Of a stretch of DNA of 64,000 bases, positions 47,791-59,746 are shown piece by piece. A model generated the notes under the pieces. The model saw nothing but the letters and a program-made list of their open reading frames with translations, was not told the DNA's origin and ran no database searches. Within the stretch, counting starts at the first letter, position 1; each line of letters opens with the position of its first letter. Both the position numbers and the translations under genes were made by a program. This stretch comes from Sipunculus nudus (lineage: Eukaryota; Annelida; Sipuncula; Golfingiida; Sipunculidae): assembly GCA_026874595.1 (NCBI GenBank), contig CM049318.1, forward strand, positions 7,237,241 to 7,301,240, written 5' to 3'.

Positions 47791-49040
47791 TATTAGCCAC
47801 TTGTCTTCACAGCATGGACCATGGTATAACTGAAAAGATCTGACAGACAGCTCAGTATTTCGAGTTCGCCTTCTTTGCCAAACCCTGTTATTGCTGTCTT
47901 GATATAGAGGTTTGAATCCCATTTGGCTTGCCGGTTAAATTCCTCGCTTATTGGTAAAGTCTGGTATCGCAGGTTGTAAACTGGGTACCAAGTGATATTT
48001 AAAGAAGTGAAGGAAACAAAATTACCACCTGGTTTTAACAGCCCCGTGATGTTTTTCATTGCTTCCACAAAGTCGTCCTTTTCAGTGCAAGCCGCCACAA
48101 GACAGTCACTGGTAATGATGCAATCAAAGGGTTCCTGCTGAAAAGGATCAAGCGGATTTGTTTTCAATACGTCACATGGAGGACGGCCTTGACCTTTGAC
48201 CTCAGTTCATCTTGTCTTTTTTCCCAGCAGTGTCTGAAAGTATAACATCATTGTAATAATCGAATAAATTAACCTAAAAAAGCATTGTTGTTTATTTCGA
48301 GTTCTTAAAGTTTTTTTAAATTGTATGATTAATATATTTTTGTAAAATTTTATGAATTATGAACTTTTCGACATGGCTTTGAGAAATTCCTATATAGTGG
48401 AGGAGCATAGCAAGAATGGTTGTTCTGCTAGTTGTTCAAGGTACTTTCCCTCTCTATTTGCTATCTTGAGATCGGTTCCGATTTTCTTCTCAATGGACCG
48501 ATTCAAACATAAATTTATAAAATTTCATGTAAATTTCAAAACTTGCGCTTACCGTCTACCTTCCATGTTTGTTATGTACTTGAAAAATCCGGACCAGTCA
48601 AAGGCATCGGGATCCTTCTGGCGCCACAGCTGGATCTGGTTTCTGGAACTTTGGTTGAAGTCAGACAGGTATATCTCCTGGAAGTACGTACCAGGGATGA
48701 TGGCGAAGTCGATACACGGACCACATCCGAATCCAGCAGACGTCCGCCGGTTATTGTCCCTGTTAGAATTTCAGTTTTATGTGAATTAGTTTTGGTGGAA
48801 TTTTCTAAGAGAATTGATAAAAATAAAACTCATCGTATTTAATACTTTGTCTAAGACTACCATTATATTGTTTATACGGACACACTTTCGTGATAGTTCA
48901 TTTTTTAGGATAAGTTCGTGGTGTTCCGTGTAGCCCCTTGCAGAAGTAGGATAAGAACCAAACACATGAAATATATATGGACATGGTTCCAATTTAAAAC
49001 TTAAGATAAGAGTATTAAATATAAATTTTCAATACAAATA

Positions 49041-50156
49041 CAGTGGAACCCCGCCTTGCGACCACCTCACAATTGCGACCACCCCGCAATTACGATCATT
49101 TTGCTTGGTCCCGAATTTTTTTTAGTTTATTTATGTTTAAAAATGACTCAAAATTACGACCACCCCTGAATTCAGAATTACGACCAGATTTCCTGGCCCC
49201 AGCGCTAATGCGACCCCGCTAATGCGACCACCGCCGAGAAGTACTACAACAACATTTGTCACGAGTCAATGGCTACGTATTGTCACAGGCGTCTTAACGA
49301 AAGATCAAAGCGGGTAACAAGGTTAATCTGGTCCCGCATATCTTCCCGACTCGGTGTCTTCGCTGAGACTTGTTGAGGTGTAGGTTATAGATCAAAGAGG
49401 GTAACCATCGACCTGATTACTTAATGAGCCGGTCTGACCTTGGGCCAGATGCTAATTGCCCCTCAGTGATCACCTGTATTACAGCTACCCTAAGTGTGGG
49501 GTTGCGGGCTTAAAATTTCAACTCATCACATATTGTTCGATCCTCATTGGTAAAATTAACGACCTAGTTAATCCTAAATGTGTACCTACCTTACTGACAC
49601 TGAGTATTGAGCAGTCAGTAAAATGTATAAATAAAGCTTGCATGGGGGGAACCCTTCACATTAACTTGCCTTTTCTGATAGATCGTTGTCAGTTTATTTC
49701 TCTACTGGTTAAGTTTGCATTTAAATTGCTTGCTGTTAGGCAACCATGCCTCTGAAAGAGCTCTCTTTAAAGGATAAAGTGGCGTTAATCAGGCCGCAAC
49801 ACCACGCGCAGTCAGCACCAAATGGCTCAGCAGTTAAGCGTCGGGAAAACTCAAGTGCACGCAATATATACTCAAGCGGAAGGCTAAATATATGACAGCC
49901 ACGTATTATGTTCAATATGCATTCAGTAGGTTGTAATCGTATTGCCTTAGTGTTATTATTTGTTAATCATCAGTCACTACGTATGTGTACATGTATATTA
50001 ATTTTTATCATGAATAAATATGTTCAGCTACACACAAAAACTGTGATACACATTAAATATCAGCGTGTTATATATGAGTTTCACAAATACGACCACCCCC
50101 AAATTACGACCACTTTGCTCAGTCCCCAGGGTGGTCGTAATTGTGCGGTTCCACTG
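49041..50156 (+). mobile_element. Pogo/Tigger-like DNA transposon, internally deleted, TA target duplication
   Basis: The ends CAGTGGAACC and GGTTCCACTG are perfect 10-bp TIRs extended by imperfect ACGACCACC-rich subterminal repeats, flanked by TA (49039-49040; 50157-50158). Inside is a short transposase remnant at 49746-49887. The length (1.1 kb) is too small for a full transposase. It is inserted in intron 1 of methyltransferase copy 3. Confidence 0.85.
49746..49887 (+). pseudogene. Remnant of pogo/Tigger transposase N-terminus (CENP-B-type HTH)
   Basis: ATG at 49746 opens MPLKELSLKDKVALIR, the first helix of the CENP-B-N/pogo helix-turn-helix. After a frameshift the second half continues in another frame as MAQQLSVGKTQVHAIYTQ (recognition helix) and stops at 49885-49887. 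The DDE domain is absent. It supports assigning the host element to the pogo superfamily. Confidence 0.65.
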
Positions 50157-50479
50157 TATTTCTATAATATTCTTATATCATTGATTAATTTTCTGTTTAT
50201 TGTACCGTAGGAAAATGACTTTGAATCTCAGACCAATCAATGACCAATCAATGACTGAATCAATTTATCGGGTCAAAAGCACATTTTTTTAGCATTAACT
50301 TCGACATTTAATGGATTACCATGTCTGAAAATGTCGTACTGCATTTCCAGTTTAGCTCTCCGCAGAAAAGGATACGCCGATGGTGAACCCTCATCAAAAA
50401 TATTATACGACGTATCAAAGTACATTCTGCCACCAAAATTTGCCACATACTGGTCGGTGTTTCAGCGCTCCATTTTATT

Positions 50480-50994
50480 TCTGTTACGACTCCGGGATTA
50501 CGTTAGACAGTCAGTGCAGTGTAGTAAAGAATTGCTGCGGGATCATGCCTAACTGATCGATCTTATGTATGGTATACGTTTTCTAATCCCGTCACGTAAT
50601 GGGTTATATATAAAAACAAATAAATTCCTAGAACCATAAACTAGTGGGATACACTTTGAGGTACTTTTGCCAATAAGTGGCCAATTAACGAGGGGGTTGT
50701 TAAAGATGAGTACCAATTGAGAGAAATAGACATGCGTAGCTGTCATGCGTAAGTGCTCATACATATATGCTGACCTGTTTTTACTGCTCCAATACATAGG
50801 AATTCTAACCGATCTTGGTAACCACACTGTGAGGCAGCAAGTGTTTTCAAGCAAAGACCAATTGACTTTGCTCTTATACTTTTTCATGTTAGAGAGACGT
50901 TTAAAGTATTAAATAAGAAACACACAAAATATAGTTGCTACGCTTGCGGCATCGTTAAAGCATTTTACACATTGATATATAGACTGAAGAAGGA

Positions 50995-51049
<55 letters not shown>

Positions 51050-52456
51050 AGGGGCATCTGCACCACGTTTAGGAGATAATGTTCTAAATTCGAAATGAGA
51101 CTGTTTCTAGTTTTAAACCGAAAGAGAACGTATTTTCACGACATTTATGTGGTAAAACTACTACTTATATATATATAAATGGTTCTCGTAAAGTGTACAC
51201 ACGTGTGGGTTAAGAATGCCAGCGTTGTGCTGCGGTGAATTAATAACAAAGGACTGAGTCAATATTTAACAATACTGAGGGCCACCACAGACCAGGCTCA
51301 GGAAACTTTTCCTCTGATACTCTTCAGAACATTCCTGCATAACGTACCAGATCCAGATAGGATCTGTCGATCATAAAACGAACAGGAATATTTTAATGAC
51401 CGCTATGTATCGATAAATTCTAAGAATATTACGTAATGTACGTAAAGGAGGTCGTGAAACCCTGTTCTGTCACTGGTAGTCACTAGAAGTGAAATAGTTA
51501 TTAATTCCACTAATGCCTCATTAGTGTACGGCTAAACATTTGATGGTCAATTAGGATGTAGCCTTAAGTTATGTATGTTTGTGTTTTTGCGTATTTTTCT
51601 AAAACTCAGTATGAACAAATACCTTAGATAATATATAACTAGTTTTCTAGTATTGCACAGGTTAACGCCCCGCCAGTGCCACAAATAAGCAATGTCAACA
51701 GGTAATTAAAAACAATTTAGAGATTTATTTGTAATTAACAACGTTCATAAACATTGGACAGGAGAGGAAGTATACATGAATTAAGACCCAAATATGAGGA
51801 ACCTTGACCTTGAAGAGTAAAGTCTTTGGTGAAAATAATAAATTATATATGATATTTCTGAAAATGCAAACGATGAAAAATCGGGGCAACTTAAGATTCC
51901 ATGATAGTGACCTTTAATAGGTCTATATTTGGTGAAAATCCGAAAACACATTTGATACCTAACGTTATTGTCTTGATATGTTGACACAAAACTCGTAAAC
52001 AGCATTATTATGTAGGCTGGTGTTTTTGGTGCCATCTAAGCTCACTTCTCCAATAAGTTGTTCTACTACGACATATACTCTACACCAATTTTTTATGTTC
52101 ATCAAATTATGACCCTGGTTTTAACGCTGGTTGAGCAAAAAAGTAAATGAAGTGGTCATCCCAGGACAAGTTGACCTTCTCGTGTACACTCGATGTTGTT
52201 CGGGTTGTAGTCCGTATTAACTCTAAAGAACCAAACATCAAATCAAATTTATTGATTTATTAGGCGAAATAATGATATAGTATGGAAAACTCTAAATAAA
52301 AAATCAAACTTTTATTAATATTAAAAAATTTGGTTCAATAGAATTAAAGTTCAATCCGACATGTCGGCGAGGGTTGCAAGTGCAGGCAACTCTACTACAG
52401 AGTGCTGACATCTAGTAGAGGATATAAAAACTAAATTTGTAAGAGATTGGAAGGTA
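50480..52456. other. Upstream flank of copy 3, then no gene; (TA)n 50998-51046
   Basis: 50480-50880 is homologous to 42.37-42.77 kb (shared promoter flank). Beyond it is AT-rich DNA with one TA microsatellite and no supported exon. Confidence 0.45.
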
Positions 52457-52464
52457 TAAATACC

Positions 52465-53322
52465 ATGGCTGTATCAATATATCGATATATCGATACGAAT
52501 CGATACACGACGTCGATACGATAACCGAAATGCGTTGCATGCTGTATTGGTCGTATCAATTGCTTGCTAATGAATAGCATTCTAACTATAACTTTACATA
52601 TAACCAGGACATATTATAAATCTAAATGAACTGCAGCCTATATATTTGTTGCTTTGGCTTTTAAGACTTGTTAATAAATGTATATACGCATGCACGTCAG
52701 TACTTCCATGACAAGCAGGCGCATGTGAGCGAAAATAGGAGAATGATAATAACGTTTCTCTTTATTAATGAAACTTATATTCACATCACATATTGCTACA
52801 AGGAACAGGGTACATTCACGTATATATCCTATATTTATATATGTCATTCAATCTCTATTTTTTCGGAACTCAGGCGTTCAACATCAGATGTCAAATAAAT
52901 GGTAAAAGCCTGGGGACAAATCCTGTACAAACAGGAGAGTGACTTATGGGATTCATATTCAGAGGATTATACAAAACTGTGTATTTACATGACATAAAAA
53001 ACAGCCTATGATCTTCACCACCGAATGCATAAAAAACACGTTTGTGCGGGGCGCAGGGGATGCTAGGAGCTCGAAGAAGTAATTAAAAGCAACTGGTTGG
53101 TTTATTCATTTAATATCAAGCTTAAGCTGCTTAAGTGCATAGCATACTAAATATGTTGTATGTTAAAATAAAAAAAAAACACATAAAAACAAGAAACAGA
53201 GCTTTTATTAAGAAATGATATACATATAAAAATGAAACGTATCGTCAATACGTATCGGTATCGAATTAACTGTATCGCAATACGTATTGTACCGGAAGAG
53301 GCGGACCGATACCCAGCCCTAA
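52465..53322. mobile_element. hAT-like non-autonomous element with 8-bp target duplication
   Basis: TAAATACC flanks both sides (52457-52464 and 53323-53330). Both ends are rich in TATCGATA-type words (left CAATATATCGATATATCGAT; right ACGTATCGGTATCGAATTAA) and finish with related termini (GGCTGTATC left; GATACCCAGCCCT right, inverted). hAT elements make 8-bp duplications and often carry such ends. No transposase is seen in the 858 bp. Confidence 0.75.
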
Positions 53323-53334
53323 TAAATACCTCTT

Positions 53335-54125
53335 GCTGTTCAATTAGTTACAGATGCCACCAGCATCAGATGGATTTACAGAGACATTTGCAGTAAATAG
53401 AGAGAGGAATGGAAACGTGGAGCAATGCTTTCAGAGAAATTCTCACACGTTGGTTTCATTAAGGAATGTATTCCGGGGCAAACACATACGGTGCTTATCA
53501 TTAAAAGTAAAATAGATACATAAATCCTAATAATACATAACTCCTATCAGAAACCTTCAGAAACACTCTACTTTCGACTTCCGTACTATCGACAACAATG
53601 CAGTATTGTCATCACATCATAATTAAAAAGAAGAAACAGACGTCTGAGCTATAATTGTTTGGATGAATTGAAAATACATATCACAGCAGTATAATAACAA
53701 TAAACAACTCAGTATGAACAATTAACACCAGGAGGTCTAGCTGTGATAGATTTAATGAGCAGCCACTACACTATCAGCTCAGACATGACCACAGGTTTTT
53801 GCTTAAAGACTACTCCAGTATACCTTATACACACCACTGGTATTCTTATGTACAGCCACCAGCGTACTTATAACATAAAGCTAATAATAATAAAGAAACA
53901 ATAACTCAATTAATATTGTTGAGCGTAAAATCTCTCTATTACATTATCATGTGTATTTTCATAGGGCATCATAGGACATGTAATTCTTGGTAAAATAAAT
54001 AGGCATGAGTCAACGTGTGGATTTTTAGTGTATCAATTAAATTGCTGTAAATCAAATACTTCAATAGCACCCTGCTTTATACAACTACAATTATATGCCT
54101 TTCACCAGACGGAAAAAAATTCAGG
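53335..54125. other. No gene seen
   Basis: AT-rich DNA without recognisable exons or repeat structure. Confidence 0.35.
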
Positions 54126-54127
54126 AT

Positions 54128-56501
54128 TTACTCTGCCTTTACGGCATGAACCATAGAGTACCCTAAAGAAGGCGGAACGTTCCATGATGAGGCGGCGGGA
54201 TTATCCCTCAGGTATTCTGTGATATCTCTCTTTATAACAAGTCCAGCTCTCTCTATAGAGCCTTTATAGAAATCTTCATCCAGTTTAAGCAATCGCCATG
54301 TTTCGACCAGGCATATCATAAGAAGGCTTACCAAGCGGTGTGACCGACAGAAGGTTTCCACCGGGTTTCAACAAACTGACCACGTTCTTCATAGCTGTTA
54401 GGTAATCATCCCTGTCGGTGCAGGCGCTGTTTAGACATCCGGATGTCACGATACAGTCAAACAGGTTAGTCTACAGTGGTTCCAGCGGATTGGTCCGGTC
54501 ACGTCACAAGGAAGTACGGCCTTCACCTTTGACCTTAGTTCTGCCTGGCGTTCTTTCCAAATGTCTCTGAAACGTTATCGTCCCATTTATTATTCAAATC
54601 AAATTCAGTAATATTACAGTCAGAAAGCTTTCTAATTAAAGCAAGTCAATTCCAGATACCGGAGCAAAAGTGCAAGTAATAATTATTTCGCATATGATCC
54701 AACATAAATTGTGAACATTTTCTCACAGAACAGCATTTGACACTTTTCGCAAAATGTTTATTTCTGGTATGCCTATGTAAGGTCAGATGTGGAAATTTTA
54801 ATTTTTCTCGAAATATTAAGCTAGAAGTTCAGTGTCAGAACAGAATTCCATTTATGTAATAATTATAACACTGTCGGCGGAGCAGGTTTCTGGCACTTGC
54901 AAGAAAAGAGGTAGTTTTAGAAATAGCATTGTCTTAAAGACAGCCTGATAAAATGCATATTTAGAAAATACACGCCAAATTATTTTTTTTCTAGTAATCT
55001 TTATTGAAATAATACACACACATGCACACATATATTTTCATGGTATATACATTATGTCTGAAAACAAGTCTTACTGGTTTCCTGTTAACTCCATTGCGTA
55101 TTTAAAGTGTTCCGTCCAGTCAAATGCTTGGGGTGACGCCTGGTGCCAGAGCTCGATCTCCTCTCTGCTACTTTCATTGAAGTCAGACAGGTATACCTCC
55201 TCGAAATAATGACATGGAATGATGACGAAGTCAATCGCTGGTCCAGACCCGACTTCCAAGAGTTTACGACAATGTATTTCACCTGAAAGCATATTCACCT
55301 TTCCTTTTATAGAAATCACTGTTTGATGGGGACATTATAAATACTATGTTCTTCATCGACGTAATGTTGAATAATTTATCAAGTAAAAAATCAGAAGGGA
55401 GACTGCAGACAAATTTCTTCGTTCTATAGACGCTGGCTCCGTAAAATTCGTTATTCATTTTTGGAATAAATTATTAAGGGACATAATTGGGAACTAAATT
55501 ATAGCTATTTCACTTCAGTTTTGCTTTATACAAATGTTTCCCAGCAAAACCATTCCCGCACACGGTCTCATTTTCTTGCATACGGCTGTTTAACACAGTG
55601 TAATGGCTCTGCTTGTTGGTAAACACGGTCTGTTTACCATAACAAGGCCACGTGACCGGAGGTCCGATTAGAAGGGGCAACATTTTTTGTGCCAAATCAG
55701 ACCGGACATCTCCTGATTGACACCGTTTATTGGCTCAGCGATGCACACTTCCTCACGCGCTGTGTTTATGTTGACACCTTTCATCGCGCCCGGTCCACTG
55801 TCTTTAACATTTGTTTACAGGAGAAAGCAAACTGTTTCAGGGCAATATTTTGGCAGGTAAATATTTATTTTTAAGGAAAGAAGCTATTTTTAGTGTTTAC
55901 TCAACATGCTTTGTTGGTGATTTGGCTCCTTTAAACATATCTGAATATAAAGTGGCAAAACAGGATGACAGAGCAAATACATTAGTAAGTGCTTTTGCAT
56001 TGATAAATATTTTGCGCATTTGCATTGCAAAATATTTCATCGCATTCGAATGTGTATTTGATTTTTTTTTTTAAATTAACATATATGAATATAACATTAT
56101 GCAGTGAAAAATCTAAAGTAACCCATGCGTGATGACAGGGATATAGGTTACACTATCCAAACAAAGTGACTGCTGACCTAAACTCGATACTTATTTGCCG
56201 GTGTAACTTTTACCATTCTTTTTGATAACCATGCGACAAATATTTAAAGATTCAACATTTCAGGGCTTGTTGAATAAAGCGTCCCCTGTTGGATGGAATA
56301 ATAACTTTAAAACATATAGCATTGTTATTTTTGAAGTCACGAACCGTTTTTGAACAGGGCCCACTGTAATGACATTTTTTGTTTCCTGTAGCGCTGGTAC
56401 AAAGTCGGTTCTTCTCCTGTCAGGTCTAGGCTACACCCACTGTTTAAGTATGCCCGGGCGTCAAATTCTGACCCGTACAGGTCTGTCAAGGTGCGATCCA
56501 T
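54128..56501 (-). pseudogene. NNMT-like methyltransferase, copy 4 (divergent, broken in exon 3)
   Basis: Exons on the minus strand: 56345-56501 (157 bp, MDRTLTDLYGSEFDARAYL), 55075-55282 (208 bp; motif I LLEVGSGPAIDF, YLSDFNESSREEIELW, FDWTEHFKYAMEL), 54128-54566 (439 bp). Splice sites and phases (1, 2) match the other copies, so the exon layout is shared. Exons 1 and 2 are open, but exon 3 loses frame soon after the CDV motif, has TAG in the region before FDCIVTSGCL, and shifts again after LLKPGGN. The tail (LGYSMVHAVKAE) is intact in the original frame. It is the most diverged copy, so probably an older paralogue lost recently. A genome error or alternative splicing could mimic this. Confidence 0.85.
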
Positions 56502-56509
56502 GTTTCTTG

Positions 56510-57195
56510 AAAGGGTAATTCAGGCTTGGACGTTAAATGTTCCAATTGCTAAAATTAAACTTACGTCGTGTGAAGAAAATAGCACAGTACAAAAGGTTGT
56601 CTGTCTAATTATTAAACAAACCTATGTATGTTATTTTAGATACGCAACAACGCCTTAACATAGTACTCACATGTACAAGAATCAGTGCAACCTTTATCCA
56701 TTATTCTGTTTAATTAGTTATTACAGTTATTTATCATGATACCTGACCTCTTCCTATAATCACGAGTCATACCACTTCAGATTAAAAGTTCCCAAGGTTT
56801 AACCTTTTTTTCTAGGTAAATGACTCGGGCAGAGTAGATAAGTAGGTCTATCAGGTCGTTGATCTGAGAAATCGAGATATAAAACAAGACAGCGTTTTAT
56901 AAATACAGCAGTAGGTGGCGCCACTGTAAATTTAAAAATAGATTAGTTCATCATGTTGAGCTTGTGTGTCACCGGTTTGGCTCTTCGATGACAATACCAA
57001 GTCGGGTTTCATGAAATCAACTACGTGAAAGTATTCTGTACCATGGCCGGCTGCAACGCTGGCTGTACTTAGAGGGGAGATATTTATCTATGTTCGATCT
57101 ACACCTATGATCCGTTAACCTTATTTAGCACCCTGATTCCATGACACCACTTGTCACGCAAGTGCAGCATAAAAAATACTTCAGTCATTTACATT
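56510..57195. other. No gene seen
   Basis: AT-rich flank of copy 4. AGGTGGCGCCACTG near 56935 contains the 10-bp core of the palindrome found in the 280-bp arrays. Confidence 0.4.
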
Positions 57196-57199
57196 TTTA

Positions 57200-58245
57200 C
57201 CCATAGACGACAGCACTAGTACCTGTCATGCTGATGACCGAACATAATGCCCAAGTCTCCGCACAGAACCACTCACGCAGAATTAAATACATAACCCAAA
57301 CGTCTCTGTACATTGCCTGTCCCGGAGATTTTGATACATAACGCAAAAATGTCTGTACAGTGCCTGTCCCGCAGATTTTGATAAATAAGAAAGGCGTCTA
57401 TTTACAGAACCGTTCACTCAGATGAGCAAAAATAACGGTTACGTCTGTGGATAGAACCAGTCATGCAGATGGTTGAACATATATGCCCTCGTCTATGAAC
57501 AGGACCAGTCACTCAGATTTTGAAACATAATGCCCACGTCTATGTACAGAACAAGTCACCCAGGATGAAATACATAATGGACAGGTCTACTTACAGAACA
57601 AGTCACCCAGGTTTAAATACATAATGGACAGGTCTATTTACAGAACAAGTCACCCAGGTTTAAATAGATAATGGACACGTCGTTTTACAGAACAAATCAC
57701 GCAGGTTTAAATACATCATGAACATGTATATTTGCAGAACAAGTCACGCAGGTTTAATTACATCATGGACACGTCTATTTACAGAACCAGTCACTCAGAT
57801 ATTGATACATAATGCCATCGTCTATCTACAGAACAAGTCACCCAAATTTAAATACATAATGGGCACGTCTATTTACAGAACAAGTCACCCAGGTTTAAAT
57901 ACATAATGGACACGTCGATTTACAGGATGGGTAACCCAGGTTTAAATACATAATGAACACGTCGATTTACAGAACAGTCACCCAGGTTTAAATAAATAAT
58001 GGACACGTATATTTACAGAATCGATAACTCAGATTTTGACACATAACGGCCACGTCTTTTTACAGAACCAGTCACTCAGATATTGATACATAATGACATC
58101 GTCTATCTACAGAACAAGTCACTCGATCAGATATTGATACATAATAGACATGTCTAACTACAGAACCAGTCAATCAGAGATTGATACATAATGCCATCTT
58201 TTATGTACAGAACCATGCAGTCACTAAGATTTTGATGCATAACAT
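57200..58245. repeat. 47-bp tandem repeat, about 22 units
   Basis: Consensus words ATACATAATGGACACGTC, TATTTACAGAACAAGTCAC, CCAGGTTTAAA recur; ACAGAAC falls at 57546, 57593, 57640, 57687, a strict 47-bp step in the centre. Outer units are more diverged and some carry TCAGATWTTGATACATAATG instead of the CCAGGTTTAAA version, so two unit types are interleaved. Confidence 0.92.
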
Positions 58246-58597
58246 ACAATATTACAGTACCAATGTACTTAGAACATTATTGTGTAATATAACGTAATAC
58301 TTTGGTGGCAGTACACAAAAAAACTTTAAACTCAAAGTTTTTAATAGGCCTTGCATCTACGAATAAGTTTGCAATTAGAGAATTCTTGACTAAGGTTTAG
58401 CACAGATAGGTGGTGTTTATAATAGTTTTGTTAAAGTGACAGTTGACACAAATAATGCAGTAATCATTAGGGGTGATGGGAGTATATTTATGAATAATTA
58501 ATTATTATTGTAAATTCTGTACCTCTTTCTATTTGTTGTATGGATATATGACATGTATATTTCCTTGGCTGGATCATTGATTAGTGGTATATCAGGC

Positions 58598-58995
58598 TTG
58601 CCGATGACGAAAAAACTTGTAAAACTTGCATAACCGGGAAACCGGTTAAACGGTCCAAATGACCGAAATCTCTAGTAAAAGGGGTTTGGGTCTCGAAGTA
58701 AGGTCGTTCACAAGGATCGAGTTCGGCTCTCGAATGGCATGGCTGGGTCTCCGCTGCTGGGATCGGTGGAGGGAATGCGGGTTGCTTCTGGCTTTGTGGC
58801 TGTGAATGCTGTAGCTTTCTAACAAGGACAACGGCCCAGGAGAGACGATGGCGCCCTCTACGGCTCCCTGCTTGGCTTGGCGTGGCTCTGCGGCTGTTGG
58901 CTCAGAGAACATGCTTAAGGAGCGCACAGGGCTGAGGTCTTGACCGCAGCAACCTGTGGCTGCTCGATGAGCGTATACTTCTTTTGGCTTGGCTT
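58598..58995. mobile_element. 398-bp insertion flanked by 12-bp direct repeats
   Basis: GGTATATCAGGC occurs at 58586-58597 and again at 58996-59007. The intervening DNA is much richer in GC than its surroundings (GGCTTGGCTTGGCGTGGCTC) and ends in repeated TTGGCTT. A 12-bp duplication suits retroposition (SINE-like), but no A-tail or tRNA-like box is clear. Confidence 0.5.
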
Positions 58996-59009
58996 GGTAT
59001 ATCAGGCCG

Positions 59010-59675
59010 ACATGAACATTTCCTAAAACCGTCTTAAGACTTCGAGGCGGCTTTCACTTTAAGCCTGTCATTAATCCCTGCCAATTTAGATGTTTAAAAT
59101 TTACAACAGAAAGCTTCACTTAAAAAATCAGTTTCGGTCATGTTAAGCTAAAGATCGAAAGTTATAGATATTTGAAAACTATATCGTGATACGCAATTTA
59201 CGAATCACCGTTTTGCCTTACAGCGATATATAAATGATTTCGCGAAACCCCCAACAAAAACGATGCATCAACCTGCACTGCATGAAATAAAGGACCTACG
59301 GTAGCTTCTGACATATGTGATACCGATACTCCGAATGAACACTATGAGACAATAAAAGTAACATTGATATTAAAGTTCAAACAAACAGCGTATTATACAC
59401 CTAAAAACAATATAAGGGTTAAACTTTACCAAAATAATATGACAACGAAAAGATAAAAATTATGATGATTGTGACTAAATTAATAATTATTAAATATGCT
59501 ATACACATAGCATTCGGTATTCTTCGTTCACGACACCAATATTTCTTATTAACAAAAACGAATATATCCATCCTGTTTTATCGGTAATAAATAATCCAAC
59601 TACAAATATATGTTTATAATTGTGACACACCTTTACAAAGTTTGTCTGTGCAGTAGACAATACAATATATTTATG

Positions 59676-59682
<7 letters not shown>
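59010..59682. other. No gene seen
   Basis: AT-rich DNA leading into a TA microsatellite; no exon recognised. Confidence 0.35.

Positions 59683-59742
<60 letters not shown>
59683..59742. repeat. (TA)n microsatellite at the retrotransposon insertion site
   Basis: About 29 TA dinucleotides ending five bases before the LTR start. Confidence 0.95.
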
Positions 59743-59745
<3 letters not shown>

Positions 59746-59746
59746 T

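Larger units (their letters stand above)
47793..50473 (-). pseudogene. NNMT-like methyltransferase, copy 3 (pseudogene; transposon in intron 1)
   Basis: Exons on the minus strand: 50320-50473 (154 bp), 48553-48759 (207 bp), 47793-48233 (441 bp). All splice sites survive. Lesions: codon 4 is TGA where copies 1 and 2 have AGA; exon 2 lacks one base inside motif I (the GGATTCGGATG region), disrupting the glycine loop; exon 3 lacks one base at the CDV position (CTCCATGTGACG), leading to a stop four codons later. The rest of exon 3 stays open (FDCIITSDCLVAAC, ISEEFNRQAKWDS), showing recent loss. Exon 2 and 3 wording is closest to copy 2. Intron 1 is 1560 bp because of the 49041-50156 insertion; without it it would be about 444 bp. 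Confidence 0.9.

Noticed and set aside
48352-48842. Plus-strand frames of 99-145 codons
   Set aside because: They are antisense to exon 2 of methyltransferase copy 3.
57200-58245. CRISPR-like array
   Set aside because: The repeats are contiguous 47-bp tandem units without unique spacers, in eukaryotic DNA.
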